64,000 nt of DNA from NCBI RefSeq assembly GCF_020883455.1, contig NZ_CP086615.1, positions 2,170,001 through 2,234,000 of the forward strand, in the 5' to 3' direction. The DNA is from Spiribacter halobius (lineage in GTDB: Bacteria; Pseudomonadota; Gammaproteobacteria; Nitrococcales; Nitrococcaceae). Below are positions 50,609-61,376 of this stretch, piece after piece. A program made the position numbers and the translations under genes. Positions within the stretch are counted from its first letter, which is position 1. Every line of letters starts with the position of its first letter. The notes beneath the pieces are model-generated. The model did not search any database. It was not told the origin of the DNA and saw only the letters and a program-made list of their open reading frames with translations.

Positions 50609-51328
50609 ATGAGCGAGCCGAAATACAAGCGCATCCTCCTCAAGCTGAGCGGCGAGGCCCTGCTGGGGGACGCCGACTACGGCATCGACCCGAAGGTCCT
50701 CAAGCGCCTGGCCGAGGAGGTGGAGGCGCTGGTGGAGCGGGGCGTGGAGGTGGCGCTGGTGATCGGCGGTGGCAACATCTTCCGCGGTGCGGGGCTCGCC
50801 GCCACCGGCATGGACCGGGTCAGTGCGGACCACATGGGCATGCTCGCCACCGTGATGAACGCCCTGGCGCTGCAGGATGCCCTGGAGCGCCAGGGCGTTT
50901 TTACGCGGGTCATGTCCGCGATCAAGATCAACCAGGTCTGCGAGGACTACATCCGCCGCCGTGCGATCCGTCATCTGGAGAAGAAGCGGGTGGTGATTCT
51001 TGCCGCCGGCACCGGCAATCCCTTCTTCACCACGGATTCGGCGGCGAGCCTGCGTGCGGTGGAGATCGGCGCGGACATCATGCTCAAGGCCACCAAGGTG
51101 GACGGCGTCTACTCCGCCGACCCGGTGAAGGACGGCGGCGCCACCCGCTACCGGCGACTGACATACGATGAGGTGCTGGACCGACGGTTGTCCGTGATGG
51201 ACGCCACCGCCATCGTGATGTGCCGGGACCAGAACATGCCCATCGTGGTGTTCGACATCACCCGGCCCGGCGGCCTCGCGCAGGTGGTCGACGGCGCCGA
51301 TGTCGGCACCCTCGTGGAAAGGGGTTGA
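50609..51328 (+). CDS. pyrH: UMP kinase
   Basis: Converts UMP to UDP. The 239-residue amino-acid-kinase-fold protein has [41 protein letters not shown] and [26 protein letters not shown]. Followed after 4 bp by frr. Confidence 0.98.
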   Translation: MSEPKYKRILLKLSGEALLGDADYGIDPKVLKRLAEEVEALVERGVEVALVIGGGNIFRGAGLAATGMDRVSADHMGMLATVMNALALQDALERQGVFTRVMSAIKINQVCEDYIRRRAIRHLEKKRVVILAAGTGNPFFTTDSAASLRAVEIGADIMLKATKVDGVYSADPVKDGGATRYRRLTYDEVLDRRLSVMDATAIVMCRDQNMPIVVFDITRPGGLAQVVDGADVGTLVERG

Positions 51329-51332
51329 ATGC

Positions 51333-51890
51333 ATGATCGAGGACATCAAGAAGGACGCCGCCGCCCGCATGGCGAAGAGCGTCGAGAGCCTCAACAGCGA
51401 CCTGCACAAGATCCGCACCGGCCGGGCGCACACCAGCCTGCTGGACCACATCACCGTGCCCTACTACGGCTCCGAGGTGCCGCTGAACCAGGTGGCCTCG
51501 GTGTCCGTGGGCGATTCCCGTACCCTGGTGGTCCAGCCCTGGGAGAAGAACATGATCTCCGTGGTGGAGAAGGCCATCATGGAGTCCAACCTCGGGCTGA
51601 CGCCGAACTCCGCCGGTCAGGTGATCCGCATCCCGCTGCCCTCGCTGACCGAGGAGCGTCGCCGGGACCTGGTGAAGGTGGTGCGCGAGGAGGCCGAGCA
51701 GGCGCGCGTGGCGGTGCGCAATATCCGGCGCGACGCCAACGGCGACCTGAAGACGCTGCTCAAGGAGAAGGAGATCACCGAGGACGATCAGAAGCGCGCC
51801 GAGCAGGAGATCCAGAAGCTCACCGACAAGTACGTCGGCGAGATCGACGCGCTGCTGGCGGCCAAGGAAGAGGAACTGATGGCCGTGTGA
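51333..51890 (+). CDS. frr: ribosome recycling factor
   Basis: Splits post-termination ribosomes with EF-G. The 185-residue protein has [32 protein letters not shown] and [27 protein letters not shown]. The ATG at 51333 ([10 protein letters not shown]) follows GGGGT; the upstream in-frame extension lies inside pyrH and is rejected. Confidence 0.98.
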   Translation: MIEDIKKDAAARMAKSVESLNSDLHKIRTGRAHTSLLDHITVPYYGSEVPLNQVASVSVGDSRTLVVQPWEKNMISVVEKAIMESNLGLTPNSAGQVIRIPLPSLTEERRRDLVKVVREEAEQARVAVRNIRRDANGDLKTLLKEKEITEDDQKRAEQEIQKLTDKYVGEIDALLAAKEEELMAV

Positions 51891-51975
51891 GACGGCCGCT
51901 GCGCAGCGTGCGCCGGCGCCGCCGCGACGGCTCCCGCCTGGGCCTCGCGTTGCGGAATGCCAGCCTGGAGCTCCC

Positions 51976-52737
51976 ATGACCGTCGACAAGCAGGGCAGCC
52001 AGGCCGGGGCGCCCGTGCCCCGGCACGTCGCCATCATCATGGACGGCAACGGGCGCTGGGCCCGCGCCCGTAACCAGCCGCGCCACTATGGCCACCGGGC
52101 CGGCGCCCGGGCGGTGCGCGAGGCGGTGGAGGCCTGTGGCCGCGCCGGCGTCGAGGCGCTGACGCTGTTCGCCTTCAGCAGCGAGAACTGGCGCCGCCCG
52201 GCGACGGAGGTGCGCGTGCTCATGGAGCTGTTCCTGCGCACGCTGGACCGGGAGACCGATCGCCTGCACGAGAACGACATCCGCCTGCGCATGATCGGCG
52301 ACCGCAGCCGCCTCGAGCCGCGGCTGCGGGAGCGCATTGCCACCGCCGAGCGCCTTACCCGGGACAACCGCGGTCTGCATCTGAACGTCGCGGCCAGCTA
52401 TGGTGGGCGCTGGGACATCGCCTGCGCGGCACGGGCCCTGGCGCGCGAGGTCGCTGCCGGTGACCGGGATCCCGAGAGCATCGACGAGACCGCCCTCGGC
52501 GAGCAGATCTCCCTGGCGGACCTGCCGGCGCCGGACCTGTTCGTGCGCACCGGGGGCGAACGGCGCATCAGCAATTTCCTGCTCTGGCAGCTCGCCTATA
52601 CCGAGCTCTACTTCACCGACGTGCTCTGGCCGGACTTCGACGCCGCGGAGATGCACCGCGCGATGGATTGGTATGCCTCCCGCCAGCGTCGCTTCGGTCG
52701 GGTCCCCGACGCGGACTCCGGCGCCGGCCATGCTTAA
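51976..52737 (+). CDS. uppS: undecaprenyl diphosphate synthase
   Basis: cis-Prenyltransferase producing the C55 lipid carrier for peptidoglycan. The 253-residue protein has [16 protein letters not shown] with the catalytic Asp, [71 protein letters not shown]. Its stop overlaps the cdsA start. Confidence 0.98.
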   Translation: MTVDKQGSQAGAPVPRHVAIIMDGNGRWARARNQPRHYGHRAGARAVREAVEACGRAGVEALTLFAFSSENWRRPATEVRVLMELFLRTLDRETDRLHENDIRLRMIGDRSRLEPRLRERIATAERLTRDNRGLHLNVAASYGGRWDIACAARALAREVAAGDRDPESIDETALGEQISLADLPAPDLFVRTGGERRISNFLLWQLAYTELYFTDVLWPDFDAAEMHRAMDWYASRQRRFGRVPDADSGAGHA

Positions 52738-53551
52738 GTTGCGCGTGCTCACGGCGCTGCCGCTCGGGCTGGCGGTGCTCTGGGTCGTATGGGGGGCGCC
52801 GGCGGCGGTGCTGCCCGGCCTGATCGCGGCGGTTAGCGGCCTGGGGGCCTGGGAATGGGCCCGCCTTGGCGGCCTGCAGGCGCCGGTCTGGCGGGCCGCC
52901 TACTGCCTCGGTGTGCTGCTGCTGCTCGGGATCCTGGCCCTGGGTGGTGTCGCGGAAGGCGGTCTCTGGGTCGTGCTCGCGGTCCTGTGGTGGCTCGCCG
53001 TGGGGGGGCTTCTGCTCGCCCAGGCCGCGCGGGGCGGGGCGCTGCGGCTATCCCCGGTGTGGCGGCTGGCGGCGGGGCCGCCGACCCTGGTCTTTGCCTG
53101 GCTGGCCTTCGTCGCGCTGCATGCCCAGCCTGTCGCCGGGCCGTTCCTGGTCACGCTGCTGCTGCTGCTGGTGTGGGGCGCGGACATCGGCGGCTACTTT
53201 GTCGGCCGCGCCTGGGGCCGGCACAAGCTTGCGCCCGCCATCAGTCCGGGCAAGACCTGGGAGGGTGCCGCGGGCAGCCTGGCGCTGGCGCTGCTCGCCG
53301 CGCTCACGCTGTGGGCGCTGGCGCCGACGCTGGGCGCGCCGCGGCCGGGGCTCGGCTGGTTGCTGGGCGCGAGCGTGGTGACCGTCGCCGCCGGCATCGC
53401 CGGGGATCTCTTCGAGAGCCTGCTCAAGCGGCAGGCCGGGGTAAAGGATAGCGGCCGGCTGCTGCCGGGCCACGGCGGCGTCCTCGACCGCGTGGACGCG
53501 TTGCTGGCGGCGGCGCCGGTGCTCGCGGCAGGGCTGGCGGTGCAGGCGTGA
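52730..53551 (+). CDS. cdsA: phosphatidate cytidylyltransferase
   Basis: Makes CDP-diacylglycerol at the inner membrane. The 273-residue protein has about eight hydrophobic segments and the signature region [30 protein letters not shown] ... [32 protein letters not shown], including the metal-binding DS..PGHGG..DR.D motif. ATG 52730 overlaps uppS by 8 bp; a long upstream extension is a shadow of uppS. Confidence 0.97.
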   Translation: MLKLRVLTALPLGLAVLWVVWGAPAAVLPGLIAAVSGLGAWEWARLGGLQAPVWRAAYCLGVLLLLGILALGGVAEGGLWVVLAVLWWLAVGGLLLAQAARGGALRLSPVWRLAAGPPTLVFAWLAFVALHAQPVAGPFLVTLLLLLVWGADIGGYFVGRAWGRHKLAPAISPGKTWEGAAGSLALALLAALTLWALAPTLGAPRPGLGWLLGASVVTVAAGIAGDLFESLLKRQAGVKDSGRLLPGHGGVLDRVDALLAAAPVLAAGLAVQA

Positions 53552-54738
53552 GCGGCATGCGCAGCATCAGCATCCTCGGGGCGACCGGGTCCATCGGCGG
53601 CAGCACGCTGGACGTCATCGCGCGTCACCCGGACCGCTATCGGGTGGAGGCCCTCACCGCCAACCGGGATGTGGATGCCATGGCGGCACTCTGTGCGCGC
53701 TTCCGGCCCGCCCTCGCGGTGATGGCGGACGCCGGCGCGGCGCGGGCGCTGGCTGCGCGGCTCGAACCCGGGAGCCCGACGCGGGTGGCCGCGGGCGCCG
53801 AAGGCCTGGCCGAGGCCGCGGCCGGTGGTGGGGCGGATACCGTCGTGGCGGCCATCGTCGGCGCGGCGGGGCTGGCGCCGACGCTCGCTGCGGTGCGGGC
53901 TGGGCGCCGGGTGCTGCTCGCCAACAAGGAGGCACTGGTGGTGGCGGGGGCGCTGTTCATGGCCGAGGTCGCCGCCCACGGCGCCGAGCTGCTGCCCGTG
54001 GACAGCGAGCACAACGGCGTGTTCCAGTGCCTGTACGCGAGCGGTGGTGCCGTGGCCGGAGCGGCCGGTGTGGAGCGCATCCTGCTCACCGCCTCCGGCG
54101 GCCCGTTCCGCGAGCGGGCGCCGGAGACCCTGGGCGCGGTCACCCCGGAGGAGGCCTGTGCGCATCCGACCTGGTCCATGGGCCGCAAGATCTCTGTCGA
54201 CTCCGCGACGATGATGAACAAGGGCCTCGAGGTGATCGAGGCCTGCTGGCTGTTCGCCATGGAACCGGACCGGGTGGGGGTTGTCATCCACCCGCAGAGC
54301 CTCGTGCATGCGCTGGTGCGCTATCGGGACGGCTCGGTGCTGGCGCAGCTCGGGCAGCCGGACATGCGGACGCCCATCGCCCAGGCCCTGGCGTGGCCGG
54401 AACGGATCGACTCCGGGGTCGCGCCCCTGGATCTGATGGCGGTGGGGCGGCTCGATTTCGAGGCCCCGGACCTGCGCCGCTTTCCCTGTCTCGGTCTGGC
54501 CGAGGCGGCCCTGCGGGCCGGCGGTAGCGCGCCGGCCGCCCTGAACGGCGCGAACGAGGTAGCGGTGGCAGCATTTCTCGAAGGGCGTCTGGGTTTTACC
54601 GGCATCGCGGCGGTAATCGAAACCACCCTGGAGGCGATGCCTGCCGGCGCTGCCGACAGCCTCGATGATCTGCTGGCCGCCGAGGGCGAAGCGCGGCGTC
54701 TCGCCGGCGCAGCCGTGGCCCGGCAGCGGAGGGATTGA
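53548..54738 (+). CDS. dxr: 1-deoxy-D-xylulose 5-phosphate reductoisomerase
   Basis: Second step of the MEP isoprenoid pathway, NADPH- and metal-dependent. The 396-residue protein has [72 protein letters not shown] and [21 protein letters not shown] 53548 overlaps the cdsA stop (GTGA); ATG 53557 is an alternative. Supplies precursors for uppS and for bacteriochlorophyll phytyl chains and carotenoids. Confidence 0.98.
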   Translation: MSGMRSISILGATGSIGGSTLDVIARHPDRYRVEALTANRDVDAMAALCARFRPALAVMADAGAARALAARLEPGSPTRVAAGAEGLAEAAAGGGADTVVAAIVGAAGLAPTLAAVRAGRRVLLANKEALVVAGALFMAEVAAHGAELLPVDSEHNGVFQCLYASGGAVAGAAGVERILLTASGGPFRERAPETLGAVTPEEACAHPTWSMGRKISVDSATMMNKGLEVIEACWLFAMEPDRVGVVIHPQSLVHALVRYRDGSVLAQLGQPDMRTPIAQALAWPERIDSGVAPLDLMAVGRLDFEAPDLRRFPCLGLAEAALRAGGSAPAALNGANEVAVAAFLEGRLGFTGIAAVIETTLEAMPAGAADSLDDLLAAEGEARRLAGAAVARQRRD

Positions 54739-56099
54739 TGGGCGTTCTCATCGACATCCTGGGCTTCATTGTCGCCATCGGCATTCTGGTGACCGTGCAC
54801 GAGTTCGGGCACTTCTGGGTGGCGCGGCTGGTAGGCGTGCGTGTCACCCGCTTCTCGGTGGGGTTCGGGCGGCCACTGCTGCGCCGGATGGGGCGCGACG
54901 GCACCGAGTACGTGATCGCCGCAATACCGCTCGGCGGCTACGTCAAGATGCTCGACGAGCGCGAGGAGAACGTCCCCGCGGAGCAGGCCGCCGGCGCCTT
55001 CAACCGCAAGCCGCTCTGGGCCCGCAACGCAGTGATCGTCGCGGGGCCGGCGTTCAATTTCCTGTTCGCGATCGTCGCCTACTGGGGCGTCTTCGTGGTG
55101 GGTGCCACCGAGGTGCGCCCGATCATCGGCGAGATCAACGAGGGCACGCCTGCGGCCGAGGCCGGCTTCCAGCCCCGTGACGAGCTGCGGGCCATCGGCG
55201 GGCGCGAGGTCCAGGCCTGGGACGGCGCCATCATGGCGCTGATCGAGCACGCCGGGGACGACGACGTCCCCGTTCGTGTCCAGCGCCCGGACGGCACCGA
55301 GCGCGAGCGCCTGCTCGACCTCGATGATGCCGGGCTGCTCGGCGACGACCCGGACGTACTGAGCGCGCTGGGGCTGCAGCCGTGGACGCCGCAGGTGCCA
55401 CCGGACATCGGCCGGATAATGCCCGACGGCGCCGCGGCCGGCACGGATCTGCGGCCGGGGGATCGCGTCCAGGCCGTGGACGGCGAGCCGGTGGCGGACT
55501 GGCGCGGCCTGGTGGACGCCATTCAGGCCCGGCCGGGCGAGACGGTACGGCTCACCGTGGCCAGGGATGGCGCCGCACGCGAGATCGAGGTTACGCTCGG
55601 CAGCCGCGACGGGGCGGAGGGGCCGGTGGGCGTGCTCGGCGTCACGCCCCGAGTCCCGGAGGACCTCTACTCCGAGTTGCGCCGCGAGGTGCGTTACGGG
55701 CCGCTGGCGGCGGTGCCGGAGGCCGTGAGCGCCACCTGGCAGGCATCGGCGCTGACGGTGGAAGTCCTGGCGAAGATGATCACGGGGGAGGCGTCGGTGA
55801 AGAATCTGAGCGGCCCGCTGAACATCGCCCAGTATGCGGGTGATTCGGTGTCCCTCGGCATCACGCCGTTCCTCAAGTTCCTCGCCATCGTCAGCATTAG
55901 CCTCGGCATCCTGAATCTGCTGCCGGTGCCGGTGCTGGATGGCGGCCATCTGCTCTACAACGGCATCGAGTGGGTGCGTGGACGGCCCCTCTCGGAGGCG
56001 GCCCAGGGCTTCGGCCAGCAGATCGGCCTCGCGGTCCTGTTCCTGCTGATGGCGGTGGCCTTCTACAACGACCTTCTGCGAATTTTCGGACCGCGCTGA
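54738..56099 (+). CDS. rseP: RIP zinc metalloprotease RseP
   Basis: Site-2 protease that cleaves RseA in the sigma-E envelope stress response and clears signal peptides. The 453-residue protein has the HEFGH zinc motif in the first membrane segment, two PDZ domains (residues about 115-300), and the second active-site motif LLPVPVLDGGHLLYNGIEWVRG near residue 395. ATG 54738 overlaps the dxr TGA. Confidence 0.97.
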   Translation: MGVLIDILGFIVAIGILVTVHEFGHFWVARLVGVRVTRFSVGFGRPLLRRMGRDGTEYVIAAIPLGGYVKMLDEREENVPAEQAAGAFNRKPLWARNAVIVAGPAFNFLFAIVAYWGVFVVGATEVRPIIGEINEGTPAAEAGFQPRDELRAIGGREVQAWDGAIMALIEHAGDDDVPVRVQRPDGTERERLLDLDDAGLLGDDPDVLSALGLQPWTPQVPPDIGRIMPDGAAAGTDLRPGDRVQAVDGEPVADWRGLVDAIQARPGETVRLTVARDGAAREIEVTLGSRDGAEGPVGVLGVTPRVPEDLYSELRREVRYGPLAAVPEAVSATWQASALTVEVLAKMITGEASVKNLSGPLNIAQYAGDSVSLGITPFLKFLAIVSISLGILNLLPVPVLDGGHLLYNGIEWVRGRPLSEAAQGFGQQIGLAVLFLLMAVAFYNDLLRIFGPR

Positions 56100-56123
56100 G
56101 ACAAGGCGGATAAAGGCTGGGGG

Positions 56124-58403
56124 ATGCGCAAGCGACTGGTCGCCCTCACGGGTGCGTTTTTGTTGTTCCTGGCCGGAGCGGCCCAGGCGTTTACGGTGGA
56201 GGAGATCCGCATCCGCGGCCTGGAGCGGATCGCCGAGGGCACGGTGCTCAACTACCTGCCGGTGGCGCCCGGTGACGACTTCGGCGATGGCGATGCCGCC
56301 GATGCCATCGAGGCCCTGTACGACACCGGCTTCTTCGAGGACGTCAGCCTCCTGCGGGACGGTAATCGCCTCATTGTCTCCGTGGTCGAGCGCCCGGCCA
56401 TCGCCCGCATCGAGTTCAACGGCAACGACGAGATCGGCGACGACGACCTGCGCGAGGGGCTCGCCGGCGCCGGCCTCGGCCAGGGCCAGAGCTTCGATCG
56501 CTCGCTGCTCGAGACCATCGAGCGCGAGCTCGAGCAGCAGTACTTCGCCCTTGGCTTCTACGACGTCCAGGTAAGCAGCACTGTCTCGCCGCTGCCGCGC
56601 AACCGGGTGGCGCTGCGGCTGGACATCCGCGAGGGCGAGCCGGCCGCGGTGCAGGAGATCACTTTCGTCGGCAACGAGGCCTACGACGACGACACCCTGC
56701 GTGACGAGTTCCAGATGGGGCCGGCACCCTGGTGGGCGCTGTTCTCGAACCGGGACAAGTACTCCCGGGCGCGGCTCTCGGGGGACCTGGAAACGCTGCG
56801 CGCGTTCTATCGCGACCGCGGCTACATCAACTTCGAGATCGTCTCCACCCAGGTGGCCATCACCCCGGATCGGCAGCGCATCCATATCACCGTCAATCTG
56901 GACGAGGGTGAGCGCTACGAGGTCGGCGACGTGGACCTGGCCGGCGAGCTCATCTTCGCCGAGGCGGAGCTGCGGGAGCTGCTGGCCGTGGAGAGCGGCA
57001 GCACCTACTCCCAGGCAGCGGTAACGCGCACCGTCGAGGCGCTGCGGGAGAAGCTTGGCGAGCGCGGCTATGCCTTCGCCAACGTCAATCCGGTGCCGGA
57101 CGTGGACGAGGAGGCCGGTACCGTGAATCTGACCTTCTTCGTCGACCCTGCCGAGCGCGTCTACGTACGCCGCATCCGCATCTCCGGCAACGAGCGCACG
57201 CGGGACGACGTCATCCGCGGGGAGCTGCGCCAGCTCGAGGGGGCCTGGCTTTCCACCGAGGAGCTGCGCGAATCCGAGCGCCGCCTCGGCCGGCTCGGCT
57301 TCTTCAGCGACGTCAGCGTGGAAACGCCCCGCGTGCCGGGCGAGAGCGATCAGGTGGACGTGGAGGTGGACGTCACCGAGCGGCTGTCCGGCAGCCTGCA
57401 GGCGGGCATCGGCTTCGGTACCGACCAGGGCGTGATCCTCAACTTCGGCGTCAGCCAGGACAACCTCTTCGGCACCGGCGACCGGGTGGAATTCGCCGCC
57501 AACAGCAATCGCTACAACACCCTCTACCGGCTCTCCTACCTGGAGCGGAATCACACGGTGAGCGGGATCGACCGGCGCTATTCCCTCTCCTACCGCGACG
57601 TCGATGCCGAGGAGGCGGATCTCGCGGACTACGGTTTGACGAGCATCACCGCCGCGTACGGCTACCGCATTCCGGTGAGCAGCAACGACACCATCGGCGC
57701 GGATCTCGAGGTGGACGACATCACCCTGGACCTGCGCAACGACGCCACCGCGCTGCAGCGGGACTTCGTCGACCGCAACGGCGAGCGCAATCAGGTGCTG
57801 CGGGCGAACCTGAGCTGGACGCGGGACACCCGCGACCGCGCAGTTTTCCCGCGCAGCGGGGCCCGACAGCAGGCGCGGCTGGAGGTCTCGGTGCCGGGCT
57901 CCGATCTCGAGTACTACCGCGCCACCTACGAGCAGTCGCGCTACTTCTCGCTGACGGAGATGACCACTGTCGCCTTCGACGGCTCGCTCTCCTACGGCGA
58001 TGCCTACGGCACCGGCGAACGCCTGCCGTTCTACGAGAACTACTACGCCGGCGGCATCTCCACGGTGCGCGGCTTCGAGGGCAACTCCCTCGGCCCGCGG
58101 GACGAGAACGACGACCCCACCGGCGGCAACCTTCGGGCCCTGGGCCGCGTGGAGCTGCGCTTCCCGCTGCCGGGCGACGCCGCCCAGGAGAATCTGCGGC
58201 TGGCCACCTTCATCGATGCCGGCCAGGTCTGGGACGCCGAGACGCAGGACGTTAACAGCTCCGATCTGCGCTATTCCGCGGGTCTTGGCCTCATCTGGTA
58301 CTCGCCCCTCGGTCCGTTGACAATGAGCGTGGCGCAACCGTTAAATGACGAGCCCAATGATGAGACGCAGACTTTCCAGTTCTCCCTCGGCGCCTTCTTC
58401 TGA
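56124..58403 (+). CDS. bamA: outer-membrane protein assembly factor BamA
   Basis: Central barrel of the BAM complex. The 759-residue protein has a signal peptide (KRLVALTGAFLLFLAGAAQAF), five POTRA domains (to about residue 420) and a 16-stranded barrel. Barrel motifs include SYLERNHTVSGIDRRYSLSYRDVD, STVRGFEGNSLGPRD (the VRGF/Y motif of L6) and a C-terminal phenylalanine (FQFSLGAFF). RBS GGGGG. Located between rseP and skp. Confidence 0.98.
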   Translation: MRKRLVALTGAFLLFLAGAAQAFTVEEIRIRGLERIAEGTVLNYLPVAPGDDFGDGDAADAIEALYDTGFFEDVSLLRDGNRLIVSVVERPAIARIEFNGNDEIGDDDLREGLAGAGLGQGQSFDRSLLETIERELEQQYFALGFYDVQVSSTVSPLPRNRVALRLDIREGEPAAVQEITFVGNEAYDDDTLRDEFQMGPAPWWALFSNRDKYSRARLSGDLETLRAFYRDRGYINFEIVSTQVAITPDRQRIHITVNLDEGERYEVGDVDLAGELIFAEAELRELLAVESGSTYSQAAVTRTVEALREKLGERGYAFANVNPVPDVDEEAGTVNLTFFVDPAERVYVRRIRISGNERTRDDVIRGELRQLEGAWLSTEELRESERRLGRLGFFSDVSVETPRVPGESDQVDVEVDVTERLSGSLQAGIGFGTDQGVILNFGVSQDNLFGTGDRVEFAANSNRYNTLYRLSYLERNHTVSGIDRRYSLSYRDVDAEEADLADYGLTSITAAYGYRIPVSSNDTIGADLEVDDITLDLRNDATALQRDFVDRNGERNQVLRANLSWTRDTRDRAVFPRSGARQQARLEVSVPGSDLEYYRATYEQSRYFSLTEMTTVAFDGSLSYGDAYGTGERLPFYENYYAGGISTVRGFEGNSLGPRDENDDPTGGNLRALGRVELRFPLPGDAAQENLRLATFIDAGQVWDAETQDVNSSDLRYSAGLGLIWYSPLGPLTMSVAQPLNDEPNDETQTFQFSLGAFF

Positions 58404-58415
58404 AGGGGCCTGACG

Positions 58416-58985
58416 GTGCGACAACCGATGGCCCGACTCCCCGCGCCGGGGCGGCCGCGTCTGCTGCCCGGCCTGATCGTTACCCTGCTGTGCCTGCTGC
58501 TGGCAGCGCCGGCCGTGGCGCAGGACGGTCTGCGTATCGGCTTCGTCAATCCCGGAAGGGTGTCCTCCGAGGCGCCTCAGGCCGAGGCGGCCCGGGAAAA
58601 GCTCCAGGAGGAGTTCGCGCCCCGCGACGAGGAGATCGTCGCCATGCAGGAGGAGCTGCGGGAGCTGGAGGATCGCCTCAGCCGCGAGACACTCGAGCTG
58701 CCGGAGGAAGAGCGTCAGCGCCTGGAGCGCGAGATCGTCTCCCGCCGGCGGGATATCCAGCGCACCCAGGAGGCCTTCCGCGAGGACTTCAACATGCGCC
58801 GCAACGAGGAGCTCGGCCAGCTCCAGCGTCGCATCCTGCGCACGGTCAGCGAGTTCGCCGAGGAGCAGGGCTACGATCTCGTGGTCAGCGACGGCGTTGT
58901 CTACGCCAGTGACGCCATCAACATCACCGACCTGATCATCGAGCGGCTGCGCCGTCAGTATGAGCAGGCCAACGGCGGCGAGTGA
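58416..58985 (+). CDS. skp: periplasmic chaperone Skp/OmpH family
   Basis: Holdase for unfolded outer-membrane proteins. The 189-residue precursor has an N-terminal signal region (LPGLIVTLLCLLLAAPAVAQ), the family start LRIGFVNPGRVSSEAPQAEAA and a long charged coiled coil (about residues 60-150) that forms the tentacles. GTG start 58416; the internal ATG at codon 5 is also possible. Confidence 0.93.
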   Translation: MRQPMARLPAPGRPRLLPGLIVTLLCLLLAAPAVAQDGLRIGFVNPGRVSSEAPQAEAAREKLQEEFAPRDEEIVAMQEELRELEDRLSRETLELPEEERQRLEREIVSRRRDIQRTQEAFREDFNMRRNEELGQLQRRILRTVSEFAEEQGYDLVVSDGVVYASDAINITDLIIERLRRQYEQANGGE

Positions 58986-59003
58986 CGGCACGGAGGCCCG
59001 GGG

Positions 59004-60062
59004 GTGGGGGATGATCACGGCGTAAGCCTGCAGACGCTCGCCGAGCTCACCGGTGCCCGCCTGGTGGGCGACGGCAGTCGCCGCATCGACCGCGTCGCCC
59101 CTCTGCAGCACGCCGGACCGGGTGCGATCAGCTTTCTTGCCAACAGCAAGTACCGCCGCTACCTCGCCGAAACCGGTGCCTCCGCTGTGGTGGTGCGTCC
59201 CGCGGATGCCGACGGCCTGCAGCTGCCGGCCCTGCTCAGCGACAACCCCTATCTCTGCTACGCCCGCATCGCGCGCCACCTGAATCCGCTGCCGCCGGTC
59301 CGCCCGGGGGTCCATCCCTCGGCCGTGGTTGCCCCGGACGCGGAGATCGCGGACGACGCCGAGATCGGCCCGCAGGCGAGCATCGGCGGCGGCGCACGGA
59401 TCGGGCCACGCTGCCTGGTGGGACCGGGCTGCGTGCTCGGTGCCGGCGTGGTGCTCGGCGCGGACTGCCGGCTGGAGGCGCGGGTGACCGTCTATCACGG
59501 CTGTCGCCTGGGGGAGCGCGTGCGGGTGCACGGCGGCGTCGTCATCGGCGCCGACGGCTTCGGCTTCGCGGCCGGGGACGCGGGCTGGGAGCCGGTGCCG
59601 CAGCTCGGCGGGGTCGTGATCGGTAACGACGTCGATATCGGCGCCAACACGACCATTGATCGTGGCGCGCTCGAGGACACCGAGGTCGGCGACGGCGTCA
59701 AGATCGACAACCTGGTGCAGATCGCGCACAACGTCAGCATCGGCGAGCACACGGTAATTGCCGGGTGTACGGGCGTCTCGGGGAGTACCCGCATCGGGCG
59801 GCGGTGTACCATCGGTGGCGGCGTCGGCATCGCCGGGCATCTGTACATCGCCGACGACACGGTGCTCACGGGCATGACCATGGTGACCCATGACGTCCGC
59901 GAACCGGGCCTGTACTCTTCCGGCGTCACCATATCGCCGGCGCGGGAGTGGCGGCGCAACGCGGTACGCTTCCACCAGCTCGACGACATGGCACGCCGGC
60001 TGCGGGCGCTGGAGCGCTGGCTCCGGGACCGGGGCGAGGATTCGGAGAACGGGAAGACGTAA
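59004..60062 (+). CDS. lpxD: UDP-3-O-(3-hydroxyacyl)glucosamine N-acyltransferase
   Basis: Third step of lipid A synthesis. The 352-residue protein has an N-terminal uridine-binding domain ([37 protein letters not shown]) and a left-handed beta helix with the catalytic-His region [25 protein letters not shown], plus a C-terminal helix. GTG start with GAGGCCCGGGG before it. TAATG overlap with fabZ. Confidence 0.97.
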   Translation: MGDDHGVSLQTLAELTGARLVGDGSRRIDRVAPLQHAGPGAISFLANSKYRRYLAETGASAVVVRPADADGLQLPALLSDNPYLCYARIARHLNPLPPVRPGVHPSAVVAPDAEIADDAEIGPQASIGGGARIGPRCLVGPGCVLGAGVVLGADCRLEARVTVYHGCRLGERVRVHGGVVIGADGFGFAAGDAGWEPVPQLGGVVIGNDVDIGANTTIDRGALEDTEVGDGVKIDNLVQIAHNVSIGEHTVIAGCTGVSGSTRIGRRCTIGGGVGIAGHLYIADDTVLTGMTMVTHDVREPGLYSSGVTISPAREWRRNAVRFHQLDDMARRLRALERWLRDRGEDSENGKT

Positions 60063-60544
60063 TGACTTCAGATACCGAGGACGGGTCGCGCACCATCGCC
60101 CTGGACGGCATCCAGCGCCGGCTGCCGCACCGCTATCCGTTTCTGCTGGTGGACCGGGTGCTCGACTATGCGCCGGGCGAGTGGCTTCTGGCGCGCAAGA
60201 ATGTCACCGCCAACGAGCCCTACTTTGCCGGCCATTTTCCGCAGAAGCCGATCATGCCCGGCGTGCTGCTGATCGAGGCGATGGCCCAGGCCTGCGGCCT
60301 GCTGGCCTTCGTCACCCGCGAGCACGAGCCGGGGGCGGAGCTGCCAGACGGCGCCCCGCTGTTCTACCTGGTCGGCGTCGACGGGGCGAAGTTCAAGCGG
60401 CCGGTGGTGCCCGGCGATACCGTCGAGTTCCGCGCCAGCCTGCAGCGCGTGGTGCGCGGTATCTGGCTGTTCCAGGCGGATGCCCGGGTGGAGGGTGCCA
60501 TGGCCGCCGCGGCGGATATCCGCTGCACCATGAGGGCGGTGTGA
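60062..60544 (+). CDS. fabZ: 3-hydroxyacyl-[acyl-carrier-protein] dehydratase FabZ
   Basis: Hot-dog-fold dehydratase of fatty acid synthesis. The 160-residue protein has [16 protein letters not shown], the catalytic His in [22 protein letters not shown] with its Glu, and [17 protein letters not shown] 60062 overlaps the lpxD TAA; the longer frame upstream is a shadow. Confidence 0.98.
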   Translation: MTSDTEDGSRTIALDGIQRRLPHRYPFLLVDRVLDYAPGEWLLARKNVTANEPYFAGHFPQKPIMPGVLLIEAMAQACGLLAFVTREHEPGAELPDGAPLFYLVGVDGAKFKRPVVPGDTVEFRASLQRVVRGIWLFQADARVEGAMAAAADIRCTMRAV

Positions 60545-61317
60545 GCGGGATCGACCCCAGGGCCGTCATCGACCCGGACGCCCGGCTGGCGGCCGATGTC
60601 GAGATCGGCCCCTACGCCATCATCGGTCCCGGTGTGGAGCTGGGCCCCGGCTGCCAGGTGGGGCCGCACGCGGTGGTGCGCGGTCCCTCCCGGATCGGCG
60701 CGCGCACCCGCATCTTCCAGTTCGCCTCCGTCGGCGAGATTCCCCAGGACAAGAAATTCGCCGGTGAGGAGAGCGTGCTCGAGGTCGGCGAGGACAACAC
60801 CATCCGCGAGTTCGTCACCATTAATCGCGGCACGGGCGAAGGCGGCGGGCGCACGCGGATCGGTGCGGGCAACTGGATCATGGCCTACGTCCATATTGCC
60901 CACGACTGCCAGGTGGGCGATGGCATCGTCTTCGCCAACGGCGCCTCCCTGGCCGGCCATGTCGAGGTCGCGGACCATGCGATCCTCGGCGGCTTCACCC
61001 TGGTGCATCAGTTCTGCCGCCTGGGGCGGGGCTGCTTCGCCTCCATGGGCAGCTGCATCCGCCAGGACGTGCCGCCCTATGTCACCGTCGCCGGTGACCC
61101 GGCACTGCCCCACGGGCTGAACAGCGAGGGCCTGCGCCGGCGCGGCTGCACGGCGCAGCAGATGCGGGCACTGCGCCGTGCCTATCGGGCGCTGTACAAG
61201 CGCGGTCTGCGCCTGCACCAGGCCATCGACGAGATCGCTGCGGCGGCGGACAGCGAACCCATGCTGGAGCCGCTGGTCACCTTTCTGCGCGAGAGTCGGC
61301 GAGGGATCGTCAGGTGA
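60541..61317 (+). CDS. lpxA: UDP-N-acetylglucosamine acyltransferase
   Basis: First acylation step of lipid A. The 258-residue protein is a beta helix (IDPDARLAADVEIGPYAIIGPGVELG) with TIREFVTINRGT, VHIAHDCQVG carrying the catalytic His, and the helical C-terminal domain. GTG 60541 overlaps the fabZ stop (GTGA). Confidence 0.98.
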   Translation: MSGIDPRAVIDPDARLAADVEIGPYAIIGPGVELGPGCQVGPHAVVRGPSRIGARTRIFQFASVGEIPQDKKFAGEESVLEVGEDNTIREFVTINRGTGEGGGRTRIGAGNWIMAYVHIAHDCQVGDGIVFANGASLAGHVEVADHAILGGFTLVHQFCRLGRGCFASMGSCIRQDVPPYVTVAGDPALPHGLNSEGLRRRGCTAQQMRALRRAYRALYKRGLRLHQAIDEIAAAADSEPMLEPLVTFLRESRRGIVR

Positions 61318-61376
61318 GCGCCGACGCCGGGGCCCGCAGCCCGGCCGCCGGCCGCGCCACGGGCTGAGACATCGCG

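Noticed and set aside
54321-58337. Open frame of 1338 codons antisense to dxr, rseP and bamA
   Set aside because: High GC removes stop codons from the opposite strand. The translation has no domain, is His/Val/Ala-rich in the manner of shadow frames, and the plus strand holds three certain genes.
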